Assembly: GCF_033568475.1 (NCBI RefSeq)
Contig: NW_027331831.1
Location: forward strand, 10,416,001 to 10,480,000
Direction: 5' to 3'
Length of the DNA stretch: 64,000 bases
Source: Henckelia pumila
Taxonomy: Eukaryota; Streptophyta; Magnoliopsida; Lamiales; Gesneriaceae
The translations under genes and the position numbers were made by a program. Each line of letters starts with the position of its first letter. Positions within the stretch are counted from its first letter, which is position 1. The notes beneath the pieces are model-generated. The model made no database searches and was not told the origin of the DNA. It worked only from the letters and a program-made list of their open reading frames with translations. Positions 35,697 through 47,587 of the stretch are shown piece by piece.

Positions 35697-38600
35697 CTAT
35701 AGCCAACTAGTCATACTACGTAGACCCATTGCTTCGCGATGTTTGTCAAACAATGGTCCTGGCAAAGGCTTAGTAAGTGGATCAGCGATATTGTCTGCAG
35801 AGGCCACTCGTTCGACACTGATGTCTCCTCTTTCCACAATCTCCCGGATTATGTGGTATTTCCTCAGTACGTGTTTGGATCTTTGATGAGACCTTGGTTC
35901 CTTTGCTTGAGCAACGGCACCCGTGTTGTCGCAGTACACCGGGACTGGACCAACAAATTCAGGAATGACGCCCAACTCTTGGACGAAATTCCTCATCCAA
36001 ACGGCCTCTTTAGCAGCAGCTGATGCTGCAATGTATTCAGCCTCAGTGGTGGAATCCGCTGTGGTGTCCTGCTTGGAACTCTTCCAAGAGACAGCACCGC
36101 CATTGAGCATGAACACAAATCCAGAGGTTGACTTCGAGTCATCCACATCACTTTGGAAGCTAGAGTCGGTATAGCCTTCCAGTTTGAGTTCTCGTCCTCC
36201 ATAAACCATGAACATATTCTTAGTCCTTCGCAAGTACTTAAGAATGTCCTTCACGGCTTTCCAATGCATCTGACCAGGATTAGACTGATATCTGCTCGTG
36301 ACACTCAGAGCAAATGCTACATCCGGTCTGGTAGATATCATCCCATACATGATACTACCTATAGCTGACGCATATGGTACATGTGTCATATTCTCTATCT
36401 CTGCATCAGTCTTGGGACACATAGACTTGGATAGAGAAACTCCATGACACATGGGTAGATGTCCTCTCTTGGACCCATCCATTGAAAACCGTTTCAATAT
36501 GGTATCGATGTAGGTTGATTGAGTGAGTCCTATCATTCTCTTAGATCTATCCCTATAGATCTGTATCCCAAGAATGTAGGATGCCTCACCCAAATCCTTC
36601 ATCGAAAATCTACCTGATAACCATATCTTTGTTGACTGCAACATCCCTACATCATTCCCAATGAGTAGGATGTCATCAACATAAAGTACTAAGAATGTCA
36701 CCGTATCCTTAACTACTTTCTTGTACACGCAAGGTTCCTCCGGGTTCTTGATGAAACCAAAGTATTTAATTGTTTCATCAAATTTCTGGTTCCAACTTCT
36801 TGATGCTTGTTTTAGACCATAAATTGATCTCTGAAGCTTGCATACCTTATGCTCGCTTCCCATGGATGTGTACCCCTCAGGCTGCTTCATATAGATTTCT
36901 TCCTTAATGTCTCCATTAAGAAAAGCAGTCTTCACATCCATTTGCCATATCTCATAGTCATACCATGCAGCTATGGCAATAAGGATTCTTATGGACTTGA
37001 ACATTGCAACTGGTGAAAAGGTTTCGTCATAGTCAACTCCTTGCCTTTGAGTATAACCTTTAGCCACCAATCGCGCCTTGTAGGTCAATACCTTACCATC
37101 AGGCCCAAGCTTTCTTTTGTAGATCCATTTACACCCTATTGGAACAATTCCATCGGGAGGATCCACTAAAGTCCAGACTTGGTTAGTATGCATCGAATCC
37201 AATTCTGACTGCATAGCTTCAAGCCATAAATTCGAATCCGCATCAGAAATTGCTTCCTTGAAGCTTCTTGGATCACATCCAATGTCGGGTTCATCTTGAC
37301 CCTCTTCAAGAAGAAGACCATATCGAACTGGAGGTCTAGAAGTCCTCTCGGATCTTCTAGGTGCAGGCGTGTCCAGCAATGGTTCCTGAGGTGTGGGATC
37401 GTTATTTTGTATTTCGGGTTCTTCTCGAACTTCTTCGAGTTCCATCATCTCGCCTTTCTTATCCAATAAGAACTCCTTCTCCAAGAAGGTGGCATTCCGT
37501 GAAACAAACACCTTTGTTTCAGCAGGATAATAGAAATAATATCCGATTGAATTCTTCGGATACCCCACAAAATAACACAAGCTGGATCGACTATCCAACT
37601 TATCTCCCACTGTCCGCTTCACGTAAGCAGGACATCCCCAAATCCTCAAGTACGAATACTTAGGAGCTTTGCCATTCCATAACTCGTATGGTGTTTTGTC
37701 CACTGCTTTAGTGTGGACGTTGTTCAACAACAATACCGCCGTTTCAAGCGCATAGCCCCAAAACGAAGGTGGAAGCTCAGTGAAGCTCATCATAGATCGA
37801 ACCATGTCCAACAAAGTTCGATTACGACGCTCCGATACACCATTAAGCTGTGGTGTCATAGGAGGAGTCCACTGAGAGAGAATCCCATTCTCTTTCAGAT
37901 AGTCCAAAAACTCGGTACTCAAGTATTCTCCACCTCGATCCGATCGAAGTGCTTTAATACTTTTACCTAGCTTGTTTTCTACTTCAGCCTTGAATTCTTT
38001 GAACTTTTCAAATGCTTCAGACTTATATTTCATTAAATATAAATACCCATACCTTGAATAATCATCAGTAAAGGTAATGAAGTAGGTGTGGCCATGTTGA
38101 GTCCCTACTCTAAATGGACCACAAACATCTGTATGGATCAAATCCAACAGATTTTGACTACGCTCAGGTTTCCCCTTAAAAGGGGATTTAGTCATTTTCC
38201 CTTTTAGGCAGGATTCACAAGTAGGTAGAGAGTTAATATCAGACATATCAAACATGCCCTCTCCCACTAGCTTGTTCATCCTCCTTGAGGAAATATGACC
38301 TAGTCTAGCGTGCCAAAGGTTTGCTGGGTTTTGACTATCGTTTTTCCTTTTGTTTGTTGTCGCCGGTTTGTCAATACAATTTACTGGAACGTCTTTTAGT
38401 TTTAAATTATATAGATCGTTTTCAAGTTGTCCATTTCCAATTAAACATTCATTCTTGTAAATACTGCAAATCCCATTCACAAAATTACAAGAATAACCAT
38501 CTCTATCAAGCATAGAAATAGAAATAATGTTTTTAATTAAATCTGGCACAAATAAAACATCTCTCAACAATAATTTAAAACCATTCTGCAAAATCAAACA

Positions 38601-39611
38601 AACATCTCCAATGGCCGTAGCTTCAACTCTGGAACCATTCCCGAGCCTCAGCTGGGTCTCACCCATTCTAAGCCTGCGACTTCTTGTCATCACCTGCAAA
38701 TCATTGCAAATGTGAGAACCACATCCGGTATCCAATACCCAAGAAGTTGTATTAAGTGACATGTTTATTTCGATATAGAACATACCCTTTGCAGTTCCCA
38801 ACTGCTCAAGATACTCCTTGCAGTTGCGCTTCCAATGACCCGGCTTCTTGCAGTAATGGCAAACATCCTTGGATTTTCCATCGTTTGAAGCCTTTGTCTT
38901 TTGCTTCTTCTCGGGTTCCACTTTCTTGGGTGGGGCAGAACGTTTCTTGCCCTTCATACTTGGCCCCTTCTTAGCAGAAGATGAGGAGCCCACCAAGAAA
39001 GCTGGCTTATCCTTCTTAAGTGTGGATTCATATGTAACGAGCATATTGACCATCTCTTCAAGGGTGGCCTCTATCTTGTTCATATTAAAATTTATCACGA
39101 ATCCATCAAATGAAGAAGGAAGAGATAGAAGCAGCAAGTCCACATTGAGTTCATGCTCCAACACCAAATCAAGGGTCGCTAACTTCTGTATGAGCCAAAT
39201 CACTCGTACCCCATGATCACGGACCGAAGTCCCTTCACGCATGCGGCACGTCATCAACTCCTTAACAGTAGAGAACCTTTCAGCCCTCGACTGAGCCCCA
39301 AAAAGTTCCTTGAGTTGCGTGTGAATGTCAGCAGCATTCACCGTGTCCTCAAATCGCCTCTGGAGTTCATCAGACATCGAGGCTTGCATATAGCATTTGG
39401 TCTTGATGTCATGGTCGCACCATGCATCAAGTTTGGCCAATTCCTCCGGACTTATGTCAGCTGGTGCTTCCTTCGGAGGTGCTTTCTCTAACACGTAGAG
39501 CATTTTCTCCGAAGTTAAGACAATCTTCAACTTCCGGAACCATTCCGTATAGTTGGCGCCAGTCAGCTTGTTTTGTTCGAGGATCGAGAATAAAGGATTT
39601 CGCGAATTCAT
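35697..39611 (-). CDS. Ty1/copia gag-pol polyprotein, intact
   Basis: The single ORF gives 1304 residues if started at the ATG at 39611 (MNSRNPLFSILEQNKLTGANY); an in-frame ATG 13 codons upstream lacks gag similarity. Domains in order: gag (1-240), zinc knuckle CHYCKKPGHWKRNC (about 251-264), aspartic protease WVLDTGCGSHIC (about 292-303), integrase zinc site LWHARLGH...CESC (about 433-468) and DDE core (HTDVCGPF, RSDRGGEYL, NGVSERRNRTL; about 490-600). Then come reverse transcriptase (KARLVAKGYTQ, VKTAFLNGDIKEEIYM, LYVDDILLIGND; about 835-1010) and RNase H (GYTDSSFQSD, TTEAEYIAAS, about 1140-1290, ending ADPLTKPL). All catalytic residues I can check are present and no stop or frameshift is seen. 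It would make virus-like particles in the cytoplasm and integrate cDNA in the nucleus. Confidence 0.96.
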   Translation of the reverse strand: MNSRNPLFSILEQNKLTGANYTEWFRKLKIVLTSEKMLYVLEKAPPKEAPADISPEELAKLDAWCDHDIKTKCYMQASMSDELQRRFEDTVNAADIHTQLKELFGAQSRAERFSTVKELMTCRMREGTSVRDHGVRVIWLIQKLATLDLVLEHELNVDLLLLSLPSSFDGFVINFNMNKIEATLEEMVNMLVTYESTLKKDKPAFLVGSSSSAKKGPSMKGKKRSAPPKKVEPEKKQKTKASNDGKSKDVCHYCKKPGHWKRNCKEYLEQLGTAKGMFYIEINMSLNTTSWVLDTGCGSHICNDLQVMTRSRRLRMGETQLRLGNGSRVEATAIGDVCLILQNGFKLLLRDVLFVPDLIKNIISISMLDRDGYSCNFVNGICSIYKNECLIGNGQLENDLYNLKLKDVPVNCIDKPATTNKRKNDSQNPANLWHARLGHISSRRMNKLVGEGMFDMSDINSLPTCESCLKGKMTKSPFKGKPERSQNLLDLIHTDVCGPFRVGTQHGHTYFITFTDDYSRYGYLYLMKYKSEAFEKFKEFKAEVENKLGKSIKALRSDRGGEYLSTEFLDYLKENGILSQWTPPMTPQLNGVSERRNRTLLDMVRSMMSFTELPPSFWGYALETAVLLLNNVHTKAVDKTPYELWNGKAPKYSYLRIWGCPAYVKRTVGDKLDSRSSLCYFVGYPKNSIGYYFYYPAETKVFVSRNATFLEKEFLLDKKGEMMELEEVREEPEIQNNDPTPQEPLLDTPAPRRSERTSRPPVRYGLLLEEGQDEPDIGCDPRSFKEAISDADSNLWLEAMQSELDSMHTNQVWTLVDPPDGIVPIGCKWIYKRKLGPDGKVLTYKARLVAKGYTQRQGVDYDETFSPVAMFKSIRILIAIAAWYDYEIWQMDVKTAFLNGDIKEEIYMKQPEGYTSMGSEHKVCKLQRSIYGLKQASRSWNQKFDETIKYFGFIKNPEEPCVYKKVVKDTVTFLVLYVDDILLIGNDVGMLQSTKIWLSGRFSMKDLGEASYILGIQIYRDRSKRMIGLTQSTYIDTILKRFSMDGSKRGHLPMCHGVSLSKSMCPKTDAEIENMTHVPYASAIGSIMYGMISTRPDVAFALSVTSRYQSNPGQMHWKAVKDILKYLRRTKNMFMVYGGRELKLEGYTDSSFQSDVDDSKSTSGFVFMLNGGAVSWKSSKQDTTADSTTEAEYIAASAAAKEAVWMRNFVQELGVIPEFVGPVPVYCDNTGAVAQAKEPRSHQRSKHVLRKYHIIREIVERGDISVERVASADNIADPLTKPLPGPLFDKHREAMGLRSMTSWL

Positions 39612-41576
39612 TGTATGAAATACTGAAAAGGAAAAACAGACATATATCAATGATTGTTTAACAATTTACTAAGACATAAAATAGGCGAATTTAATTTTAT
39701 GAATCTCACTCCCACTATTTTAACGATTTCACCACCCTCTAGTGAAAACGGGAAACTTTTTCCTTAGTGAGAACATGGAGTCCAATTGACAAACTTATGG
39801 TCCCGAATAATATCAGCCAACCATAATTCTCAAAAGGTAGAGCCCAATTGCTTCCAAAGCAACCCCCATGTATTTACCTCATGTCCAATAAGGGCCCAAT
39901 AATATGACGCCGTTTAAAGTGACATGTCAAGATGACCCATCAATTAAGTTGTGATGGACGGTCGCCATGTGGATCCCCCAATAATATGAGCCGATCCCAT
40001 GGGAGTTCCACCCAACTTACAACATTTGTCGATCCAATGTACAGCTTTCCGACGGACGGGCCCCCCAATAATATGAGCCGGACCGTATCCGCGGGTAGCA
40101 TCACATACATTGACCGTTGATGGAAGGTAGGAACATTTAAACAATATTTAAATTTCCTTTATTTATCTTGATATAAATTTTAAATCATATTTAAAATGAG
40201 GGATTTTTATTTATAAAAATATTTGTCTCATCATATTTAATTTATTGCATGCATTGCCGGATTCACGCAATTTATGTCTAAACATGCATACAATCATAAT
40301 ATCACATATTATATAGGATGATCGATTCCATTTCTAATTGACCCGTGGTTGCCAATCACGGGTCTTAGTCCAATCCTAGGTAATATGCAGTATGCAAATG
40401 CAATCCTATTACATATGCTTCCAATTTACATTTCTTCAGTCTTCATTGTCTGCTGGGCCCACCATCTTCAAATCTTGATCTCCCACTATATCTAATGTAT
40501 TTACAATAAATAACAATGACAAGTAGGGGATACATTTTTAGGGGGTGGGAACGGGCTATAAACCAAGCCCACTTTTATTACATATGACATTCATATCGGG
40601 CCATAAACCAGGCCCATTAATAAAACCAACAACAATAAAGACAAAATGTAAATTCCTAACATACACCTACAAAATTGGTCATGGCAATCGATCATCCTTA
40701 TCCAATAACATTTAATTCAAAATTAATTTATTGGATAACATGCTGTGGCAATTCAAATTTAAACAAGATAAAATCATATTTTATATAAAATCACATTTCA
40801 CATATAAAATCATATTTTATCTCCATATCAAATAAAATCATATTTTATCTATAAAATCCAATTTTACAAATAAAATCATATTTTATCTAATATATCATAA
40901 GATCATATCTTATCATCAATTGTACCAAAATAATTGATTTCAAAATTCAATTTACGGATAAAATATTAAAATTTTCCAAAAATTCAAATTTATCCAAAAT
41001 CAATTTTAAAATTTACGGACTCGAACAATTCGATCCGAAATCTCGTGAACCAATCAAAAACAATTTTTGACCGGACCAAAAATAAAATTTTAAATATTAA
41101 AATTAAAAATATAATTTTTCCCGCGGGCCGCCCGGGACACTCCCGGGCCGGCCCGCACCCGGGGCGCGGGCCGGGGCAGCCCGGCTGCCCCCTTAGGGCA
41201 GCAACGTTTGCTGCCCTGGCGGCGCCTGGCGCCGCCCTGGGCGGCGCCGAGCGCCGCCCCTGGGCGGCGCTGTGCGCCGCCCTGGGCAGCGCCGAGCGCT
41301 GCCCTGCGCAGCGCCCAGCGCTGCGCTGGGCAGCGCCGTGCGCCGCCCTGGGCGGCGACGGTCGCCGCCCTGGGCGGCGCCGTGCGCCCCCTTTGGGCGG
41401 CGCCGTGCGCCGCCCGGGGCAGCAACAATTGCTGCCCCACCGGGCAGCGATCCAATCGCTGCCCGGGTTTTGCCCCGAAAAAAAAAATTTTTTATTTAAA
41501 AATATTTATTTTGTTTCATAAACCGAGACTCAAAAATTTTGTACAATTGATTATTCAATCGATTGATCTGAGCAAC
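39612..41576 (-). other. leader (5' untranslated region) of the copia element
   Basis: About 1.97 kb between primer-binding site and gag. From the gag side: three phrases CCAATAATATGA(G/C)(C/G)CCG at 39897-40083; an AT-rich zone with repeats of ATAAAATCATATTTTAT at 40755-40915; and a GC-rich hairpin block at 41120-41478. The ORFs of 75-166 codons across the GC block on both strands are by-products of base composition. Confidence 0.7.
41120..41478 (-). repeat. GC-rich hairpin repeat block in the copia leader
   Basis: It is built of about nine imperfect tandem units, each close to GCGCCGCCCTGGGCGGCGC, which is itself an inverted repeat with 9-bp arms and a 1-base loop. Flanking variants are GGGCAGC...GCTGCCC. 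It stands out sharply from AT-rich surroundings. It lies about 115-475 nt after the 5' LTR in the element's RNA, where retroelement dimerisation and packaging signals are usually found; that role is an inference. Confidence 0.8.
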
Positions 41577-41592
41577 CTGGCTTTGATACCAC
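41577..41592 (-). other. primer-binding site of the copia element
   Basis: The minus strand reads AGTGGTATCAAAGCCAGG next to the 5' LTR. TGGTATCA(A/G)AGC matches the complement of initiator tRNA-Met. Confidence 0.85.
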
Positions 41593-43456
41593 TGTTGGAA
41601 AACTGGCGAGTTCCCAGACCAATTACGATTGATACCCGGTGCAGCGGAAGTTTAAAAATTTTTCATGGAACGTTTCCATGGTATGGGTATCAACCGTTCA
41701 TCGATTGAATTACGTGTGTGTAAAATTCAAATAACAATTAAATAAATTTTACCTCAAATCTCGCAACGAGATTAATGGACACCAACAGAACAATTCTGCT
41801 CTTGTTGTCTCTCCCTGGAACCGATGAACGCCTTCAATCAGGTCCACGAACAGAGGTTTAATCCCTCTGATAGATTGCACTAGAAAATCTATCAGAAGTT
41901 TTCTGCGAAGAGATTGAATGAATCTGATTCGTTATTCCTTACTGCGATTCAAAATCACAGACCGGAATTTTCTCGGGCAGAGCAAAGGGAGGGGACGGCC
42001 GATCGGTTTTGAGAGGGTCTAGGGTTTTCGAAATTTTCTCTCAAAATTTATGACCTGTTGTGTATAATTTCTGTACTGAAATAACTTATTTATAATGCAG
42101 GCCACTAACACCTTAGGGCCCATTAGTCATAAGCTGGGGCCCGACAAGCAAAGCCCGCTCGTTCAGAAATTAATATAAAATTCATCGTGACTCCGATTGA
42201 TGAAACGATTTCACCAATGTGCACAGAAACCATTTCTGCACGTTTTAAAGTCAAAATAAATTTTCCTGAATCCGAATTCAGTGGTTTCCAAAAATGTCCA
42301 TCCCTATGTCATTTTAGGAAATCCTACTCCCTTACTCTTATTTAAGAAGTCCAACTCCTTAGTTCATTAAATTTAACTCTTTAAATTTAACTATCTCAAC
42401 GGGGATTAAAACTCCATTACACTGTGTGACCCTCAATGGTTCAGGGATACAGCTAGCCGTGGGCTCACAACTCCTTGTGACTCGGAACAACACTTTCCGA
42501 CTTGCCCAACGAATCATGGTAAAGCGCCTAGCAACATCGCCCCATGATTCCCTAGGTATCACTGATAGTGCCTACAAGAACCAGTAGATTTTGGTTAGCG
42601 TACAGTACGGTCCCTTCATCCATATATCCCGATCGAATCAACAACCATTGGTATATCGAGAGTCGCTCAAGATTCGATAACTATGCAATGCATCTTGAAG
42701 ATCAAATTAGTGACATCGCATGTGCTACTAAGAAACCATTTCTTAAATCACATCAAGTACTCTGGCCAGAGATTTGTCACACTAATATCTCCTCAGATCG
42801 CATAGGATATCCACACTCGCAAGTATGTGGTGAATCCTTGACAACAATGCATTGACTCCTATATGTGTCGTAACTGTACCCAATCTCGACACCTGATGAC
42901 CCCCTCAGAGTCGGTAAACGAGTCAAAGCACAGTACTAGCATATAGAGTCTCCATGATGTTTCAAGTCGTAAGGACTAATGGTGTACAACCAAAACCGCG
43001 GACTTTATCCACTCGATAAGTGATAACCACTTGGAAAGTCCGGATAGGGTAGTTCGACTATTCATCCTATGAATATCCATTTGCATGCTTCGAACATCTC
43101 CATGTTCCCTACCAATGAAACGTGGTACTCCGCATCGCAAATGCTAGTCTCAAACTCGAGCGATCCTTATCCTTATTATCGGACGGCTCAATCGACCAGG
43201 AACGGTTTTAGAATATACAGTGACTATAAGATGTATTTCATGATAGACATCTCCATGTTCTACCACATCTTACATACACTATAGTATATTCAAGGTCTTT
43301 ATCAAAACAACAATAGTATATCACAATATAACAATATGAAGTAATATAAAGTCATTGCCATAAAAGTGTAAATAATATTAAACAAAAGATTGTTTATACA
43401 AAGAGTCAACAAAGCCCATAGCCACACAGTTGGCTCACTGGGCACCCACTCTTACA
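41593..43456 (-). repeat. right LTR of the copia element (5' LTR)
   Basis: 1864 bp, essentially identical to 33819-35682. It contains the promoter in the element's sense; no TATA box was assigned with confidence. Confidence 0.95.
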
Positions 43457-43461
43457 CGATC

Positions 43462-43717
43462 AACCACACGTCATAGATGACGTAATTCGATCGGAGCTTC
43501 CGATCGTTCATCGGAGCTTCCGATCACCTTCGGAGCATCCGATCCTAACTTCGGAGCTTCCGATCTCTCTGACCCTCCGGACCTTTTCTGATCATTTTGG
43601 GTCTATTTCCGGGCTCCGTTAATCCATTTAGAAGTCTCCTTAATCACGTTTTACTAAATCTAACATGATCACACGATAATTACTCATTATCGTTAATTCT
43701 GGATATGGGCCACTACA
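43462..43717 (-). repeat. left LTR of gypsy B, second part
   Basis: It resumes the interrupted LTR within the palindrome array (GATCGGAGCTTCCGATC and variants to 43565) and ends GGGCCACTACA. The join across the copia element agrees with 48812-49063 of the right LTR. Confidence 0.9.
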
Positions 43718-46700
43718 TTCCCACCACCTTAAAAGGATTTTGTCCTCGAAATCTAAGGTAAACCTCGGGACTATAGTATAAACCATTCGTACAATTCATT
43801 AGTAGTTCCGGTTCAAAACATCTGGTCAAATAACCTTCGACAATACCAAACCTCGCTAAACCTACATGGTCTATTCATTCACTGAACCACATCAAAACAT
43901 AAACTCGATTTATAATTCGCACTGATTTCAAACTCGCACGCTTTTAACGATCACTCTGGAAATCACTGCCTTATTATCAGCAATCCTGCGAGAATCGAGT
44001 AACACTACTGACTATCGTCAGTTATCCATCGATAACCGCAACAACACGACACCTTCGGTCCAAATTGCCGACTGTATCAGCCACACTGCCTACAAATCTT
44101 AGCGATGACACTCCTGCTAAGATCGTAACTAGCCATCAGCTATTCTCTAGACATGCACTAACTCCATCGCTGCCCACGATAAAACCAGATACAACACATT
44201 GTATTTCACTGGTTTAACGGTAACATCACATCCCTTGACGTTATCGCAAAGTTCTAAACAAATTGATCTAGATTGACTTTCGGTCAAATCCTAGATATCC
44301 TTCTTCCAAGAACTCATGTGAGTTACTCTTTATCACTAAGGATAAAATATTTCTTCCCAAAACAGTACCTTATGCGAATAGAAATGGCAACTACCGGCCA
44401 CCAGTTTGCAAAGCAATCGCATCACTGCCACCACTCTAACCATCTGAAATCCTCATACTGGTTGCGATAAACCTTGATCCGAATCCCGCTATCATAGATA
44501 GCATCTACTCGATCGCATTAGTCATCCTTCCATGGATAACAACAAAATCCTGACAATTCTTGGCGTCATAGTACGTACTTTCAGTACTCACTCTGCCCGA
44601 TGAATGTTTCCCAAAGAACACCAACTAAGTAAACAGATGACAAAATCTTTATACACAATTTCTTGTCTAAATGCATCCTTCGAGGTCGTCGCCTCGAAAT
44701 TCACTACCATCCTGCTGAAACCCTCAGATGGACCAACACCACCCTCAGCATTAGTAGCCTATGTCGAATGCTTACTTCTATCTCGGAACTAGAGATAGTA
44801 TCGACGAAAACGATTCCGGTTAGTCCTGTTCCAGATAACCAAATCCTTGGCTCCCTAGCGGGGATAACCAAACTGATTCACCTTGATCCCGCACAGAATC
44901 TATCCATGAGCACTTGTCGAATCGCCTCTCAAGAACAAATCTCAAGAAATCTGCTGGAAGCACCACAAGCAAAACACTCTGACTAACAGTCTTCAAAATT
45001 CGTCCACTGACAAACCTGGGAGAATCACTGAATCATATTTCTGCAAACTGAATAATTCATTGCTAACACCAAGCAATGCTCAGATCAAAATTCTTCACTG
45101 GTAGCCAAAGCAATGTTACCAACAACTACGATCACAAGAGCCAACTAATGACCACTTTCGTGATCCGCAAAATCCAAAAGTCTCGATTCCCGTATTCCTG
45201 GACATCCCTTAGCGACTAAAGAATTTCCTAAATGCACTTGAATCGTTATATCAAAGCATACCATAATTAAAGTACCATTCCCAGTACTTTTTGATTCACT
45301 ATATCCCATCTGTATCGATTGGAATAATCTGATCAATCAAATCGATATACTGTAGCTCTCGCCATGCCTGACGATATCAACCCTAATCAGACAATCACTG
45401 ATTAATGAAACTCTCATGGCTCGATCAATATCGATGATCTCACTGCCACACGTTCGCAGATCCCAAATACTTGGAATCAAAAGAATCACAGCTGATTCAA
45501 TCACTCATCTTTGACAGAGTCAGAAAACAGTTACAAGTAATCACTAGTGCTAAACCTGCACCAGTCTAGACATACTATCCACTGTCTATATTCATTCAAG
45601 GTGATCATAAGTACTTGTTCAACCCAAGCCGCAATACAAGTCCGAAATATTTCAACTATCGTTGAACATGCTCCTGATAACTATATCTCTTGCTAAGACT
45701 GCAACAAATCGAGACTGAGGTTACTTGCCGCGGTGTCCCACCTGAAATCACCACCAAGTGTACACTGGCATAAATCACGCTATCCTCACGCCTCAAATAG
45801 TCATGTAAAATCCTTAGCATCGGATATAATCTATCACTGAAGGAAACCATCAATGCTGAAAACTACTCATCCCCGAGTCAAATGTTTCAGGAATTTCACA
45901 AACCCATCTCCTGGATAGCCCCTATCACAAGAGCATCCAAACCCCGACTCGATCCACTAGTCTAGCAGTATCCAATAGGCTAGAACTATCTGCTCAGAGT
46001 ACGCACTCGTCAAGGAAAATCCCTCCAAGACTGGTCCTTATGACAAAACTGCAAACCAATATCTCTGACGACAGTCAGACGATATCTAAACCGCCGATAC
46101 CTAACCAGGCATCCAATCCAATGTCATACCCCATCGTGACTGTTACCAAAACTCTAGACTAAGTAGCCTTCCCACCGCCAAATCCTGAAGCACGAGGGCT
46201 TCCAGGTATTCTCCGAAGTACGAAAGACTCCCAGAGTAACACTAGCATAGGGTCGCGCTCCATCATGTCTAGTCATGGTCATAGTCCACAACTCTTGGCA
46301 TATACTCGACTTGGTATCCCGATGAAATCCCATCATCACGAAGTCTCAACCTATGAAGGTCAATCAGACTACTTTCCTAAGGAAACAACTTAGAACAAAA
46401 ACTCAAAATTCCAAATAAGATCAATATTTCCATTCCCCCAGATGAATTACCTCATCAATGGCACTAACCCAGTCAAACGACTAATTAGGTCAATCCTAGG
46501 AAAACACCTAGACTAACCCCATGTCAATCCGTTACCGCTGGCTTACTCAAAATCCATGAGCTATCCTAGTTGATTACCAATCAACTAATTCCAAGCCAAA
46601 CTTTATAAAATTACTTGCAATCAATCACGAATTGCTGAATAAGTAACACATGTATCATTACTTTAAGTTTGTACAATTTCTTTATTAAAATCCCATGTAA

Positions 46701-47587
46701 TATCATTACAGTATTCCGAAAATACAACAACAAGTACATCCAATAACTTGATATGATACAACTAAATTCTGATGATATATTACAACTGAAATACCGTTTA
46801 CAAATACATCAATACAGTATTTAAAATCATCCAATCTTGTCTTCATCCCTTGAGCATGAAGCTTCCCATTGACACACGCATCCATACAAGCATACTCCCG
46901 TCCAAGTCTCTCTACATGTCCTCCTGCAAAGAACTCCGGAGAAATGGCACGTGTTAGCTAACCAGCTATGCTCTGCGTCTGTGCATGTCAGTCGACTTTT
47001 TTTGCTCACGATCTACCATCAGCGTTCTTCTTGTATCCAAATCATGCTTTTGAACATGAAGTTTCCCGTATGCTTACCAAAAGCATCGATACAAGCATAC
47101 CAGCAAAACCATGTTCTGCACGAGTTTACAGACCTTACGCTCGAAACCTGTCATGCTTTAGGCACTCGAGGTATCTCCTGTGAAGGTCTATCTGACAATC
47201 TCTCCAGCTACGAGTGGAGAATCTCTTTGGACTGAAACCACATGGGTTATTATACACCATTCGTTCCAAAAAGCCCTCAGAGATATCTGATGCGATATAC
47301 TCGATCTTCTCTTCCAATCTTTCCTGGTTGGAATCCATATATTCTTCGATCAGCATTCCAATGCATCGAATGATGAACCGTCCACAGCAGTCAGTCTATC
47401 TATCGATATGCTACTACTGGTGTTCACATCACTGCTGCATTCCTTATAGTAAAGACTTATGCCGCAAACCTCGGCAATGAAGAACCAAATCTTCTTTCGC
47501 TAGGCCTCAATCAATCCTACAAGGATAATCAAGAAGTCTTATTATCAATTTCCTAAGTCCCTTGCATGCAGCTCTGATACCAATAAA
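43718..47587 (-). pseudogene. interior of gypsy B: no recognisable gag-pol
   Basis: The minus strand starts with a polypurine tract (TTAAGGTGGTGGGAA, 43718-43732) overlapping a pol-tail remnant (FEDKIL). The rest has no ORF over 107 codons and no motif I can assign. A diverged direct repeat is visible: CATGAAGCTTCCC...ACAAGCATAC at about 46856-46895 and CATGAAGTTTCCC...ACAAGCATACC at about 47057-47103. The primer-binding site TTGGTATCAGAGCTGC (47568-47583) is a perfect initiator tRNA-Met match. It could be a large non-coding derivative or simply very decayed. Confidence 0.6.
47568..47583 (-). other. primer-binding site of gypsy B
   Basis: The minus strand reads TTGGTATCAGAGCTGC, four bases inside the right LTR. 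It is the initiator tRNA-Met complement without mismatch over TGGTATCAGAGC. Confidence 0.85.

Larger units (their letters stand above)
33819..43456 (-). mobile_element. full-length Ty1/copia retrotransposon, apparently intact and young
   Basis: LTRs at 33819-35682 and 41593-43456 are both 1864 bp, with a constant offset of 7774. I found one difference (C at about 34149, T at about 41923). They start TGTTGGAAA and end CTCTTACA. The duplication CGATC flanks the element (33814-33818 and 43457-43461). The primer-binding site, ~1.9-kb leader, single 1304-codon gag-pol ORF and polypurine tract are all present on the minus strand. Integrase precedes RT, the copia order. Confidence 0.97.

Noticed and set aside
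41045..41708. Overlapping Ala/Arg/Pro-rich ORFs of 75-166 codons on both strands
   Set aside because: They arise from the GC-rich hairpin block in the copia leader; all frames are open because the units lack stops.
47135..47480. Possible small genes of 73-94 codons inside gypsy B
   Set aside because: They overlap each other on both strands, have no motifs, and sit in non-coding retrotransposon interior.
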